From positions 1 to 6,676 of the forward strand of contig JBCBWG010000186.1 in NCBI GenBank assembly GCA_039817205.1: a stretch of DNA of 6,676 nt, read 5' to 3'. The position numbers and the translations under genes were made by a program. The stretch is from JBCBWG01 sp039817205. GTDB taxonomy: Bacteria; Pseudomonadota; Alphaproteobacteria; Rhizobiales; Hyphomicrobiaceae. Each line of letters starts with the position of its first letter. Position 1 is the first letter of the stretch. Positions 1-5,461 of the stretch are shown piece by piece. The notes under the pieces are model-generated. The model had not been told where the DNA came from. It saw only the letters and a program-made list of their open reading frames with translations, and ran no database searches.

Positions 1-55
1 TCGCATTGAGGCAAATCGTCGAGACGATGCCCGATGCTCTATGCCGACGGCCCGA

Positions 56-304
56 TTACTTGATCACGTACGGCAGCAGACCGAGGAACCGGGCGCGCTT
101 GATCGCCTTGGCAAGCTCACGCTGCTTGATCGCGGAAACCGCAGTGATGCGGCTTGGTACGATTTTACCGCGCTCGGAAATGTAGCGGCTCAGGAGCCGG
201 ACGTCTTTGTAGTCGATCTTTGGCGCCTGATCGCCGGAAAACGGGCAGGTCTTGCGGCGACGGTTGAACGGGCGACGGACGGGAAGCTGCGCGATATCAG
301 CCAT
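56..304 (-). CDS. rpsR: 30S ribosomal protein S18
   Basis: This gene encodes ribosomal protein S18, a small basic protein that pairs with S6 and binds the central domain of 16S rRNA on the platform of the 30S subunit. The 82-residue length is normal for the family. Typical S18 stretches are visible: RRKTCPF near residues 16-22, IDYKDVRLLSRYISERGKI at about 30-48, and the basic C-terminal part with RARFLGLLPY. The ATG at 304 has a GAGAG Shine-Dalgarno-like sequence on the minus strand (318 to 314), 9 bases upstream. The gene lies 103 bases downstream of rpsF on the same strand, so the two are probably co-transcribed. In many bacteria rplI follows this pair. Only 55 bases remain here, and they show no convincing terminator or gene start. 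The identification is very secure. Confidence 0.97.
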   Translation of the reverse strand: MADIAQLPVRRPFNRRRKTCPFSGDQAPKIDYKDVRLLSRYISERGKIVPSRITAVSAIKQRELAKAIKRARFLGLLPYVIK

Positions 305-407
305 GGTTCAGGTCTCTCGAATGGAATGACAACGTTGGCGCCTGCTGGAGGACAGCTGTATTTTGCGGCTCGGGCTTGAGGCGCTCAGGTAAGCAGGAGC
401 TGGTTGA

Positions 408-827
408 TCAGCGCGGCCGGAATGTTGAACCGCCGCGATCACCACCGCCGCCGCGTGGACCACCGCGCCCGCCACGCGGTCCACCGCGGCCGCGCTCATC
501 GCGGTCCGGCTTGCGCATCTGGATCGAGGGCTCTTCCGTCAGCTCGTCGACCTTGAGCGTGATAAACCGGAGCACATCCTGAGACAGGCCCATCCGGCGC
601 TCCATCTCCGCGACGGCTCCGTGCGGCGCATTGATGTTCAGCATCGAATAATGCGCTTTGCGGTTCTTCTTGATCTTGTAGGCGAGCGTCTTCACGCCCC
701 AGTACTCGGTGCGGCCGATCGAGCCACCGCCCTCTTCGATGATCTGTTTGAATTCTGTTGTCAGCGCCTCGACCTGCTGTTGCGAGATGTCCTGGCGCGC
801 AAGAAAGACGTGTTCGTAGAGCGGCAT
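408..827 (-). CDS. rpsF: 30S ribosomal protein S6 with Arg/Gly-rich tail
   Basis: This gene encodes ribosomal protein S6 (139 residues), the binding partner of S18 in the 30S platform. Residues 1-100 are the usual ferredoxin-like S6 fold: MPLYEHVFLARQDIS at the start, RTEYWGVKTLAYKIKKN at about 39-55, HYSMLNI at 59-65, and MERRMGLSQDVLRFITLKV at about 75-93. From about residue 105 it carries a charged tail that becomes Arg/Gly-rich (112-139), including a duplicated RGGPRGG heptad. The E. coli protein has a glutamate tail instead. The frame stays open far upstream, to 1175, but the ATG at 827 is the right start because S6 homology begins there. It is also preceded by GGAAGGGG on the minus strand (841 to 834), 6 bases upstream. 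The Shine-Dalgarno sequence lies in one arm of a long inverted repeat, so translation may be regulated. The core assignment is very secure; the role of the tail is unknown. Confidence 0.97.
   Translation of the reverse strand: MPLYEHVFLARQDISQQQVEALTTEFKQIIEEGGGSIGRTEYWGVKTLAYKIKKNRKAHYSMLNINAPHGAVAEMERRMGLSQDVLRFITLKVDELTEEPSIQMRKPDRDERGRGGPRGGRGGPRGGGGDRGGSTFRPR
447..488 (-). repeat. Two tandem 21-bp units inside the rpsF tail
   Basis: Two adjacent 21-base units (447-467 and 468-488 on the plus strand) match at 17 of 21 positions and encode RGGPRGG twice (S6 residues 114-127). This points to a small in-frame tandem duplication in a low-complexity tail. It could contract or expand without breaking the reading frame. 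Confidence 0.8.
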
Positions 828-830
828 TGA

Positions 831-900
831 GAGCCCCTTCCGCTTTAGCGTGTTCCAATGACCCGGTGCGAAGCCTCTTTCGAGCCACGGAACGGGGCTC
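831..900 (-). promoter_or_regulatory. rpsF leader hairpin that pairs the Shine-Dalgarno sequence
   Basis: On the minus strand, GAGCCCCGUUCC (900 to 889) can pair with GGAAGGGGCUC (841 to 831). This gives 7 and 4 consecutive base pairs separated by one bulged G at 893, across a 47-base loop. The 3' arm contains the complete rpsF Shine-Dalgarno sequence and ends 3 bases before the ATG. An alternative pairing of GUUCC (893 to 889) with GGAAC (856 to 852) would use part of the same 5' arm and free the ribosome site. The loop contains a CCG triplet at 866 to 864. It is known that S6:S18 binds a structured rpsF leader containing a conserved CCG in many bacteria. Whether this fold is that motif is inference; I could not match the full published consensus. 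Confidence 0.5.
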
Positions 901-1023
901 AAAAACCGACCCTTCAGAGCAAAGACACGGGGACTGCGAGTGAGTGGGCCACGCAACACTGGCAACCCAACCGCCCGCGCAGGCGATCTGCTGTCCCGTT
1001 CAGCCTTTGACCGGAGAGCGGTG

Positions 1024-1052
1024 GATATACGCGGCCCGACACGAAACGCAAG
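1024..1052 (-). promoter_or_regulatory. Candidate rpsF-rpsR promoter
   Basis: On the minus strand, CTTGCG (1052 to 1047) and TATATC (1029 to 1024) are separated by 17 bases, as expected for a housekeeping sigma-70-type promoter. The -10 element is good and the -35 element fair. Transcription would start near 1017, giving an rpsF leader of about 190 bases. A second TTGACG -35-like site lies further upstream but has a poor -10 partner. Confidence 0.4.
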
Positions 1053-1172
1053 CGCCCAGTCGTCAAAGTCCTTACGGTCCGCAATTGCGCGCCTCGCTTT
1101 TTGCCGTTCGATGCTCCCACCAGATCGCGGTGGGGGCCTGGTGATCACGTGCGGTGGATCCGGCATCTGCAA

Positions 1173-1186
1173 CACTTGGATAAGTG
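1173..1186. promoter_or_regulatory. Dyad CACTT-ggat-AAGTG beside the fabD promoter
   Basis: A perfect 5-base inverted repeat with a 4-base spacer ends 7 bases before the TTGACA of the candidate fabD promoter. The position would suit a transcription factor site. I do not recognise the motif as belonging to a known regulator, and a repeat this short can arise by chance. Confidence 0.25.
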
Positions 1187-1193
1187 CGACCGC

Positions 1194-1222
1194 TTGACAG
1201 CGCTTTTCGCACCATGGCTATG
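1194..1222 (+). promoter_or_regulatory. Candidate promoter for fabD-fabG-acpP
   Basis: A perfect TTGACA -35 element (1194-1199, preceded by C as is common in alphaproteobacteria) is followed after 17 bases by GCTATG (1217-1222), a weak -10 element. Transcription would start near 1229, about 86 bases before the fabD ATG. The -35 match is strong; the -10 assignment is uncertain. Confidence 0.45.
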
Positions 1223-1314
1223 GACAGGACCACGCAACGTCTGCGACCAGCCAGCACCACAAACTTTCGGTTGCGCCGCCACGCGTGGCGCGTCCCCCAG
1301 CCAATGAGACGCCG

Positions 1315-2259
1315 ATGACAGTTGCCTTTGTGTTTCCAGGTCAGGGGAGCCAGGACGTTGGAATGGGAAAAGCGCTCGCCGACGCGTTCCCAGTCGCGAA
1401 AGCGGTTTTCGATGAAGTGGACGAGGCGCTTGGCGAGAAACTTTCCGCAATCATGTGGGCGGGCACCAAGGACGAGATCACCCTGACCGAAAACGCCCAA
1501 CCGGCCCTCATGGCGGTGTCCGTCGCAGCGGCGCGTGTTCTTGAGCAAGAACACGGCGTGGCGCCAACGGCGGCCGCGTTCGCAGCTGGCCACTCGCTTG
1601 GTGAATACTCCGCGCTCGCCGCGACGGGTGCGCTGGGGGTGGCCGACGCTGCAAGGCTGCTTCGCTTGCGCGGGCAATCCATGCAGAAGGCGGTGCCCGT
1701 TGGAACCGGCGCTATGATCGCTTTGCTCGGCGCAGGTCTGGACGCGGCTGAGGCCATCGCGAAGGCGGCCGCCCATGATGACGTTTTAGATGTCGCCAAC
1801 GACAACGAGCCAACGCAGGTCGTTTTGTCTGGCCACAAGGTTGCAGCCGATCGGGTCCCGGCGCTTGCAAAGGAGCATGGCGTGCGCCGTGCCGTGCCGT
1901 TGCCGGTCAGCGCACCATTCCACTGCTCACTGATGCAACCGGCGGCCGACGCCATGGCGGCCGCTCTGGCTCGGGCAACTGTGAAGGCGCCCGCCATTCC
2001 GATCGTCGCAAACGTCACGGCTGAGCCAACGTCTGATCCAGCCAAGATCGTCGATAATCTCGTGGCGCAGGTGACGGGCACCGTCCGCTGGCGGGAATGT
2101 GTTCTCGCGATGCAGGCCGCAGGCGTTGACCGCTACATTGAATTGGGGTCAGGCAAAGTGCTTGCCGGTCTCGTGCGACGGACAGACAAGGACGCGAAAG
2201 CTGCCTCGATCGGTGGGCCCGATGATTTTGCAGCGGCCCTTGAGCTGATCAATGGTTGA
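1315..2259 (+). CDS. fabD: Malonyl-CoA:ACP S-malonyltransferase
   Basis: FabD transfers malonyl groups from coenzyme A to the phosphopantetheine arm of acyl carrier protein, supplying the extender unit for fatty acid synthesis in the cytosol. The 314-residue length fits the family. The N-terminal GQGSQ (residues 9-13) carries the oxyanion-hole glutamine. GHSLGEY (92-98) holds the nucleophile Ser94. Arg119, in LRLRGQSMQ, is the expected malonyl-carboxylate-binding arginine. SAPFHC (199-204) supplies the catalytic His203. A GTG at 1285 would add ten residues, but homology begins MTVAFVFPGQGSQ and the GTG has no ribosome site, so the ATG at 1315 is preferred. It has only a weak GAG-type ribosome site. 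The gene heads the fab cluster, with fabG 77 bases downstream. The presence of fabG, acpP and fabF next door supports fatty acid rather than polyketide synthesis. The function is very secure. Confidence 0.96.
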   Translation: MTVAFVFPGQGSQDVGMGKALADAFPVAKAVFDEVDEALGEKLSAIMWAGTKDEITLTENAQPALMAVSVAAARVLEQEHGVAPTAAAFAAGHSLGEYSALAATGALGVADAARLLRLRGQSMQKAVPVGTGAMIALLGAGLDAAEAIAKAAAHDDVLDVANDNEPTQVVLSGHKVAADRVPALAKEHGVRRAVPLPVSAPFHCSLMQPAADAMAAALARATVKAPAIPIVANVTAEPTSDPAKIVDNLVAQVTGTVRWRECVLAMQAAGVDRYIELGSGKVLAGLVRRTDKDAKAASIGGPDDFAAALELING

Positions 2260-2290
2260 GCCCGACCCCGCATGAACGCACACGTCAGCT

Positions 2291-2311
2291 TTGGCGGCGG
2301 ACCAACGCCAA
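2291..2311 (+). other. Small hairpin in the fabD-fabG spacer
   Basis: TTGGCG (2291-2296) and CGCCAA (2306-2311) form a perfect 6-base-pair stem around a 9-base loop. It ends 12 bases before the fabG Shine-Dalgarno sequence (AGGA, 2324-2327). There is no T-tract, so it is not a terminator. It might affect mRNA processing or fabG translation, or mean nothing. Confidence 0.35.
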
Positions 2312-2336
2312 GTTCCAACCCGTAGGACAGAATGAG

Positions 2337-3080
2337 ATGTTTGACCTCACCGACAAAAAAGCCCTCGTCACCGGCGCAACGGGCGGAATCGGCGAGGCCA
2401 TTGCACGCGCCTATCACGGACAAGGCGCAACGGTGGCGCTGTCCGGCCGCAACGAAGAGAAGCTGAACGCCCTTGCCACCGAGCTCGGCGAGCGCGTCGT
2501 CATCACGCCGTGTGATCTCGCCAATAAAGAGCAGGTTGGCGCCCTCATTGATCAGGCCAGCAAGGCGATGGGCGGGCTCGACATCCTCGTCAACAATGCG
2601 GGCCTCACCAAAGATAACCTGTTCATGGTGATGAAGGACGAGCAGTGGGATGACGTTATCGCCGTCAACCTGACAGCGACGTTCATGCTCATGCGGGCCG
2701 CGGCGAGACTGATGATGCGGGCCCGGACGGGATATGGTCGCATCATCGGGATCTCTTCCGTCAGCGGCATCTTCGGCAACCCAGGGCAGGGCAATTACGC
2801 GGCGTCAAAAGCCGGCATGATCGGAATGACCAAGTCGCTTGCGCGCGAGGTGGCATCACGGGGCATCACGGCCAACTGTATCGCGCCCGGTTTTATCAAA
2901 ACCGCGATGACGGATGTCTTGAACGACCAGCAAACCGCTGAAATCATGAAAGCCATCCCGGCGCAGGATTTTGGCTCGCCGGACGATATCGCAGCCTCAG
3001 CGGTCTACCTTGCGAGCAACGAAGCGCGTTATATGACGGGGCAAACGCTGCATGTGAACGGTGGAATGCTGATGCAATAG
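2337..3080 (+). CDS. fabG: 3-oxoacyl-ACP reductase
   Basis: FabG is the NADPH-dependent reductase that converts 3-oxoacyl-ACP to 3-hydroxyacyl-ACP in the first reductive step of each elongation round. It is a 247-residue short-chain dehydrogenase/reductase of normal length. The cofactor-binding TGATGGIG lies at residues 12-19 and NNAG at 86-89. The catalytic set is Asn111, Ser141 (in ISSVSG), Tyr154 and Lys158 (NYAASK). The PGFIKTAMT segment (184-192) and C-terminal TGQTLHVNGGM match FabG rather than a generic reductase. The ATG at 2337 has AGGA (2324-2327) 9 bases upstream. An in-frame TTG at 2256 overlaps the fabD stop and would add 27 unrelated residues, so it was rejected. The gene lies between fabD and acpP in a probable operon. 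The function is very secure; the SDR family is large, but the context removes most doubt. Confidence 0.96.
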   Translation: MFDLTDKKALVTGATGGIGEAIARAYHGQGATVALSGRNEEKLNALATELGERVVITPCDLANKEQVGALIDQASKAMGGLDILVNNAGLTKDNLFMVMKDEQWDDVIAVNLTATFMLMRAAARLMMRARTGYGRIIGISSVSGIFGNPGQGNYAASKAGMIGMTKSLAREVASRGITANCIAPGFIKTAMTDVLNDQQTAEIMKAIPAQDFGSPDDIAASAVYLASNEARYMTGQTLHVNGGMLMQ

Positions 3081-3136
3081 CCGGAGCGGCAACCAACCAT
3101 GCACGCTGATAAAATCGCCTCAACCGCCCACAAACA

Positions 3137-3166
3137 TTGATCATGGCGCGTCTGGCCAAGCAGAAT
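3137..3166 (+). promoter_or_regulatory. Weak candidate promoter for acpP
   Basis: TTGATC (3137-3142) and CAGAAT (3161-3166) each match four of six consensus positions, with an 18-base spacer. Transcription would start near 3173, leaving a leader of about 228 bases that includes the hairpins. A dedicated acpP promoter is plausible because ACP is made in large amounts, but this particular match could be chance. Confidence 0.22.
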
Positions 3167-3224
3167 TGAGTGTGTTAGGCGCTCGCAGGTTTGGCACATT
3201 GGCGTGGCCACGTCCGAGGCCTGA

Positions 3225-3284
3225 GGATCGGCAATTTGTACCCGGTCCGAACGAACGACATTTCGATGCGGAGGCTTCGTTCGT
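3225..3284 (+). other. Two adjacent hairpins upstream of acpP
   Basis: GGATCGG (3225-3231) pairs with CCGGTCC (3242-3248) through 7 pairs, one of them T-G. Two bases later, ACGAACGA (3251-3258) pairs perfectly with TCGTTCGT (3277-3284) around an 18-base loop. Neither has a T-tract, so they do not look like terminators. They may form a structured leader or protect a processed acpP transcript; this is inference. Confidence 0.4.
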
Positions 3285-3400
3285 GGCCCCGCCTTCGTGG
3301 AATGGAAACGAACAAAAAGAACACGCGCCAGTCGATATAGATCGGCGCAACGCAACCGAACTTTTGAAACACGAAACAACAGGCTTAGGACGAAAAAACG

Positions 3401-3643
3401 ATGAGCGACATCGCTGAGCGCGTGAAGAAAATTGTGGTCGAGCACTTGGGCGTTGAGGCTGAGAAAGTCTCTGAAAAGGCCTCGTTCATCGACGACCTGG
3501 GTGCCGATAGCTTGGACACGGTCGAGCTCGTCATGGCGTTCGAAGAAGAGTTTGGTTGCGAGATTCCGGACGATGCGGCTGAGCACATTCTGACGGTCGG
3601 GGACGCGGTCAAGTTCCTCGAGCAGAACGCAAACGCGGCCTAG
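3401..3643 (+). CDS. acpP: Acyl carrier protein
   Basis: AcpP is the small acidic protein that carries growing acyl chains on a phosphopantetheine arm between the fatty acid synthesis enzymes, and also feeds phospholipid, lipid A and other acylation pathways. The 80-residue length and overall sequence are typical. The DSLDTVELVM motif contains Ser37, the attachment site made active by holo-ACP synthase. The acidic recognition helix II follows it, and IPDDAAEHILTVGDAV forms the usual C-terminal part. The ATG at 3401 follows AGGA (3387-3390) with 10 bases between. The gene lies 320 bases after fabG and is closed by a strong terminator beginning 76 bases after its stop codon. The identification is very secure. 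The constitutive AcpP role, rather than a specialised ACP such as a nodulation or very-long-chain ACP, is supported by the fabD-fabG-fabF context. Confidence 0.97.
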   Translation: MSDIAERVKKIVVEHLGVEAEKVSEKASFIDDLGADSLDTVELVMAFEEEFGCEIPDDAAEHILTVGDAVKFLEQNANAA

Positions 3644-3719
3644 TCTGGCTCTTTGCTTCTCATTTTGTGCATTGCACAAGCGGGAGGCGCGCGCGCAACA
3701 AACGGCAATTCAGTTGACG

Positions 3720-3756
3720 AAAACAGGCGGTCAGTTTGGCCGCCTGTTTTTTTTTT
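3720..3756 (+). terminator. Strong intrinsic terminator after acpP
   Basis: A perfect 11-base-pair stem, AAAACAGGCGG (3720-3730) with CCGCCTGTTTT (3740-3750), surrounds a 9-base loop. It overlaps a run of ten T residues (3747-3756). This is a textbook factor-independent terminator for the fabD-fabG-acpP transcript and separates it from fabF. Confidence 0.93.
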
Positions 3757-3901
3757 GGCTCGGCCGATCGAGGATTAGGACAAAGCCATTTCTTGAAGTC
3801 CGACGGGTGTTGTTTCACCAAAGCCCTTGTCGTTGCTCCCGCGGCCAATTATTGCCTCTCGACGAATTGATCGGCGCGTTGCGAGGCCGACCGCTGCGCC
3901 G

Positions 3902-3937
3902 AAAGTGCCCAAAGCGTCCAGAGCGTCCTAAGCGCTC
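3902..3937 (+). repeat. Four degenerate 9-bp tandem repeats upstream of fabF
   Basis: Four consecutive 9-base units read AAAGTGCCC, AAAGCGTCC, AGAGCGTCC and TAAGCGCTC. The middle two differ at one position. A related TAAGCGGAC follows at 3944-3952. The array begins on the last base of a 7-base-pair inverted repeat and ends 114 bases before the fabF ATG. It may be a small replication-slippage product or a set of protein-binding half-sites. Confidence 0.5.
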
Positions 3938-4051
3938 ATGGCTTAAGCGGACGGACTGTCTCCAGGCACCGACCGAATTTTCATATGTCGGCAAGCGCGA
4001 CGGCGAGGATCTGTCCTCTCAAAGCGCGACGACACGGAGATTGGTGGGACG

Positions 4052-5323
4052 ATGAAAGCGATGCGTCGGGTTGTTGTGACGGGGCTCGGAATGGTGTCGC
4101 CGCTCGGATGCGGTGTCGACGTCACATGGCAGCGCTTGTTGAACGGTCAGACGGGTGTGCGCCGGATCAAAGAATTCGAAATCGACGACATCGCATCACA
4201 GATCGCAGCGTTTATTCCGCGTGGCGACGGCTCCGACGGCTCGTTCAACGCCGACGAATGGATGGCGCCGAAAGAGCAGCGCAAGGTCGATGACTTTATC
4301 GTTTACGCAATGTCGGCGGCCGATCAAGCCATCGCAGATAGCGGCTTCAAGCCCGAAACCGATGAAGAGCGCGAACGCACGGGCGTTCTGATCGGCTCTG
4401 GGATCGGTGGCCTGCAAGGGATCGCCGAGACGTCGCTGCTGTTGCGCGACAAGGGTCCGCGCCGTGTCTCTCCATTTTTTATTCCCGGCCGCTTGATCAA
4501 CCTCGCATCCGGTTACGTCTCCATCCGCCATGGCCTTAAGGGGCCGAACCACGCTGTCGTAACTGCCTGTTCGACAGGGGCACATGCAATTGGCGATGCC
4601 GCGCGTCTCGTGGCGCTCGGCGATGCGGACGTGATGGTTGCCGGTGGCACGGAGAGTCCGATTTGTCGGATCGCCATGGCAGGCTTTGCAGCCTGTAAGG
4701 CGCTTTCGACGAACTTCAATAATGATCCCGAGCGCGCCTCAAGGCCCTATGACAAAGACCGGGATGGGTTCGTTATGGGTGAGGGCGCGGGTGTGGTCGT
4801 GCTTGAAACTCTTGAGCACGCTAAAGCGCGCGGCGCACGTATCTACGCCGAGGTTATCGGCTACGGGCTGTCAGGCGATGCGTACCACATCACAGCTCCG
4901 GCTGAAGATGGTGACGGGGCATTCCGTTGTGTTCGGGCTGCTCTCAAAAGTGCTGAGATCGATGCAAGTGACGTTGACTACGTCAACGCGCACGGCACCT
5001 CGACGCCGATGGGCGATGAGATCGAACTTCGCGCCGTCGAGCGCTGTTTCGGGTCGGCATCCGAGACGCTTGCGATGTCATCGACCAAATCAGCGATTGG
5101 TCACCTCCTTGGTGCGGCCGGGGCTCTCGAAGCGATTTTCTCCATCCTTGCGATGCGCGATAACATCGTGCCGCCAACGCTCAATCTCGACGCACCCTCC
5201 GTTGAGACGACGATCGATCTCGTGCCCCACACAGCGAAAGAAAAGAAGGTTGAGACGGTTCTCTCCAACTCATTCGGGTTTGGTGGGACGAACGCGTCTG
5301 TGGTTTTCCGCAGCTTGAGCTAA
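4052..5323 (+). CDS. fabF: 3-oxoacyl-ACP synthase II
   Basis: FabF is the condensing enzyme that joins malonyl-ACP to an acyl-ACP with loss of carbon dioxide, extending the chain by two carbons. It is a thiolase-fold ketosynthase of 423 residues, slightly longer than the usual 410-420. TACSTGAHAIG (171-181) carries the nucleophile Cys173. VNAHGTSTPMGD (311-322) carries His314. SSTKSAIGHLLGAAGA (343-358) carries Lys346 and His351. NSFGFGGTN (406-414) contains the gatekeeper-type Phe410. This Cys-His-His set marks a FabF/FabB enzyme rather than FabH. The start is uncertain between ATG 4052 and ATG 4061: GGAG (4036-4039) sits 12 bases before the first, and GGGA (4046-4049) sits 11 before the second. 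The terminator after acpP implies a separate promoter. The gene is followed by mltG, a neighbour commonly seen in alphaproteobacteria. The function is very secure. Confidence 0.96.
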   Translation: MKAMRRVVVTGLGMVSPLGCGVDVTWQRLLNGQTGVRRIKEFEIDDIASQIAAFIPRGDGSDGSFNADEWMAPKEQRKVDDFIVYAMSAADQAIADSGFKPETDEERERTGVLIGSGIGGLQGIAETSLLLRDKGPRRVSPFFIPGRLINLASGYVSIRHGLKGPNHAVVTACSTGAHAIGDAARLVALGDADVMVAGGTESPICRIAMAGFAACKALSTNFNNDPERASRPYDKDRDGFVMGEGAGVVVLETLEHAKARGARIYAEVIGYGLSGDAYHITAPAEDGDGAFRCVRAALKSAEIDASDVDYVNAHGTSTPMGDEIELRAVERCFGSASETLAMSSTKSAIGHLLGAAGALEAIFSILAMRDNIVPPTLNLDAPSVETTIDLVPHTAKEKKVETVLSNSFGFGGTNASVVFRSLS

Positions 5324-5363
5324 AGAGATCCTTTCCGGAACGCCAAGGAGACTTCAGGCTTCG

Positions 5364-5393
5364 TTTGCACACGTTGTAATTGCTCCGTGCAAA
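5364..5393. other. Inverted repeat TTTGCAC-N16-GTGCAAA
   Basis: A perfect 7-base inverted repeat with a 16-base spacer starts 41 bases after the fabF stop codon. It encloses TGTAAT, which resembles a -10 element. It could be an RNA hairpin at the end of the fabF message or a dyad for a DNA-binding protein. I do not recognise the motif. Confidence 0.4.
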
Positions 5394-5430
5394 GACATGG
5401 CTGAATAGGAATATCCCGCATCATCGGTGA

Positions 5431-5458
5431 GCCCGCCTGTTTGAGGTCAAACGCGGGT
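5431..5458 (+). terminator. Candidate weak terminator hairpin after fabF
   Basis: CCCGC (5432-5436) and GTTTG (5439-5443) pair with CAAAC (5448-5452) and GCGGG (5453-5457), with a two-base CT bulge and a four-base AGGT loop. An outer G-T pair (5431 with 5458) can be added. The stem is followed by TCATAATTTC, which is rich in A and T but not a true T-tract. It lies 108 bases after fabF. Its role as a terminator is an inference. Confidence 0.4.
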
Positions 5459-5461
5459 CAT

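Larger units (their letters stand above)
828..1314. other. Divergent intergenic region between rpsF and fabD
   Basis: These 487 bases hold no gene I can support. They contain the rpsF leader (minus strand), a candidate promoter for each direction, a dyad beside the fabD -35 element, and a further hairpin within the rpsF leader. That hairpin pairs ACCGCC (970-975) with GGCGAT (982-987, one G-U pair) around a six-base loop. Two overlapping palindromes, GTGATCAC (1141-1148) and CACGTG (1146-1151), lie between the two promoters. The open frames crossing the region show no recognisable protein, and their translations look like out-of-frame noise. Confidence 0.75.
3081..3400. other. Intergenic region between fabG and acpP
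   Basis: These 320 bases hold no gene I can support. They contain a weak candidate promoter, a perfect 10-base palindrome CGTGGCCACG (3203-3212), two adjacent hairpins (3225-3284), and an imperfect stem (3325-3348, GCGC and CGAT pairing with ATCGGCGC, with a 4-base bulge). No intrinsic terminator follows fabG, so acpP can be reached by read-through as well as from a local promoter. Open frames here, such as one from 3166 running into acpP, resemble no known protein. Confidence 0.7.
3644..4051. other. Intergenic region between acpP and fabF
   Basis: These 408 bases hold the acpP terminator and no gene I can support. An open frame from 3672 crosses the terminator and resembles nothing. A possible fabF promoter is TTGTCG (3827-3832) with TATTGC (3850-3855) at 17 bases, but the match is weak. 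TCGGCGC (3871-3877) and GCGCCGA (3896-3902) form a 7-base-pair inverted repeat around 18 bases. Just after it comes a run of 9-base repeats (3902-3937). Confidence 0.65.

Noticed and set aside
828..1175. Open minus-strand extension that would add 116 residues to the N-terminus of S6.
   Set aside because: S6 homology starts at the ATG at 827, which has a strong ribosome site. The added stretch resembles no protein and crosses the leader and the candidate promoter.
1285..1314. GTG at 1285 as the fabD start.
   Set aside because: It has no ribosome site and adds ten residues not seen at FabD N-termini. The ATG at 1315 begins the family sequence.
1341..2081. Long open frame of 246 codons on the minus strand opposite fabD.
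   Set aside because: It is an Ala/Ser-rich antisense frame of a high-GC gene with no recognisable domain. fabD on the other strand has all its active-site motifs.
2256..2336. TTG at 2256 as the fabG start, overlapping the fabD stop.
   Set aside because: It would add 27 residues unrelated to the SDR family. The ATG at 2337 has a proper ribosome site.
3166..3417. Possible small gene upstream of acpP, 83 codons.
   Set aside because: The GTG start has no clear ribosome site, the frame runs into acpP, and it crosses several hairpins. No protein family is recognised.
3029..3679. Open frame of 216 codons on the minus strand across acpP.
   Set aside because: It shows no family resemblance and is explained as antisense of acpP plus open flanking sequence.
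3672..4055. Possible 127-codon gene between acpP and fabF.
   Set aside because: It reads straight through a textbook terminator, including its T-run, and gives a Lys/Arg/Pro-rich translation from the 9-base repeats.
4638..5318. Open frame of 226 codons inside fabF in another frame.
   Set aside because: It is an Arg/Ser-rich shadow of fabF, which carries the complete ketosynthase active site.
1315..5323. The idea that fabD, acpP and fabF form a polyketide or other secondary-metabolite cluster.
   Set aside because: The set and order fit the primary type II fatty acid pathway of alphaproteobacteria, and there are no tailoring, cyclase or export genes nearby.
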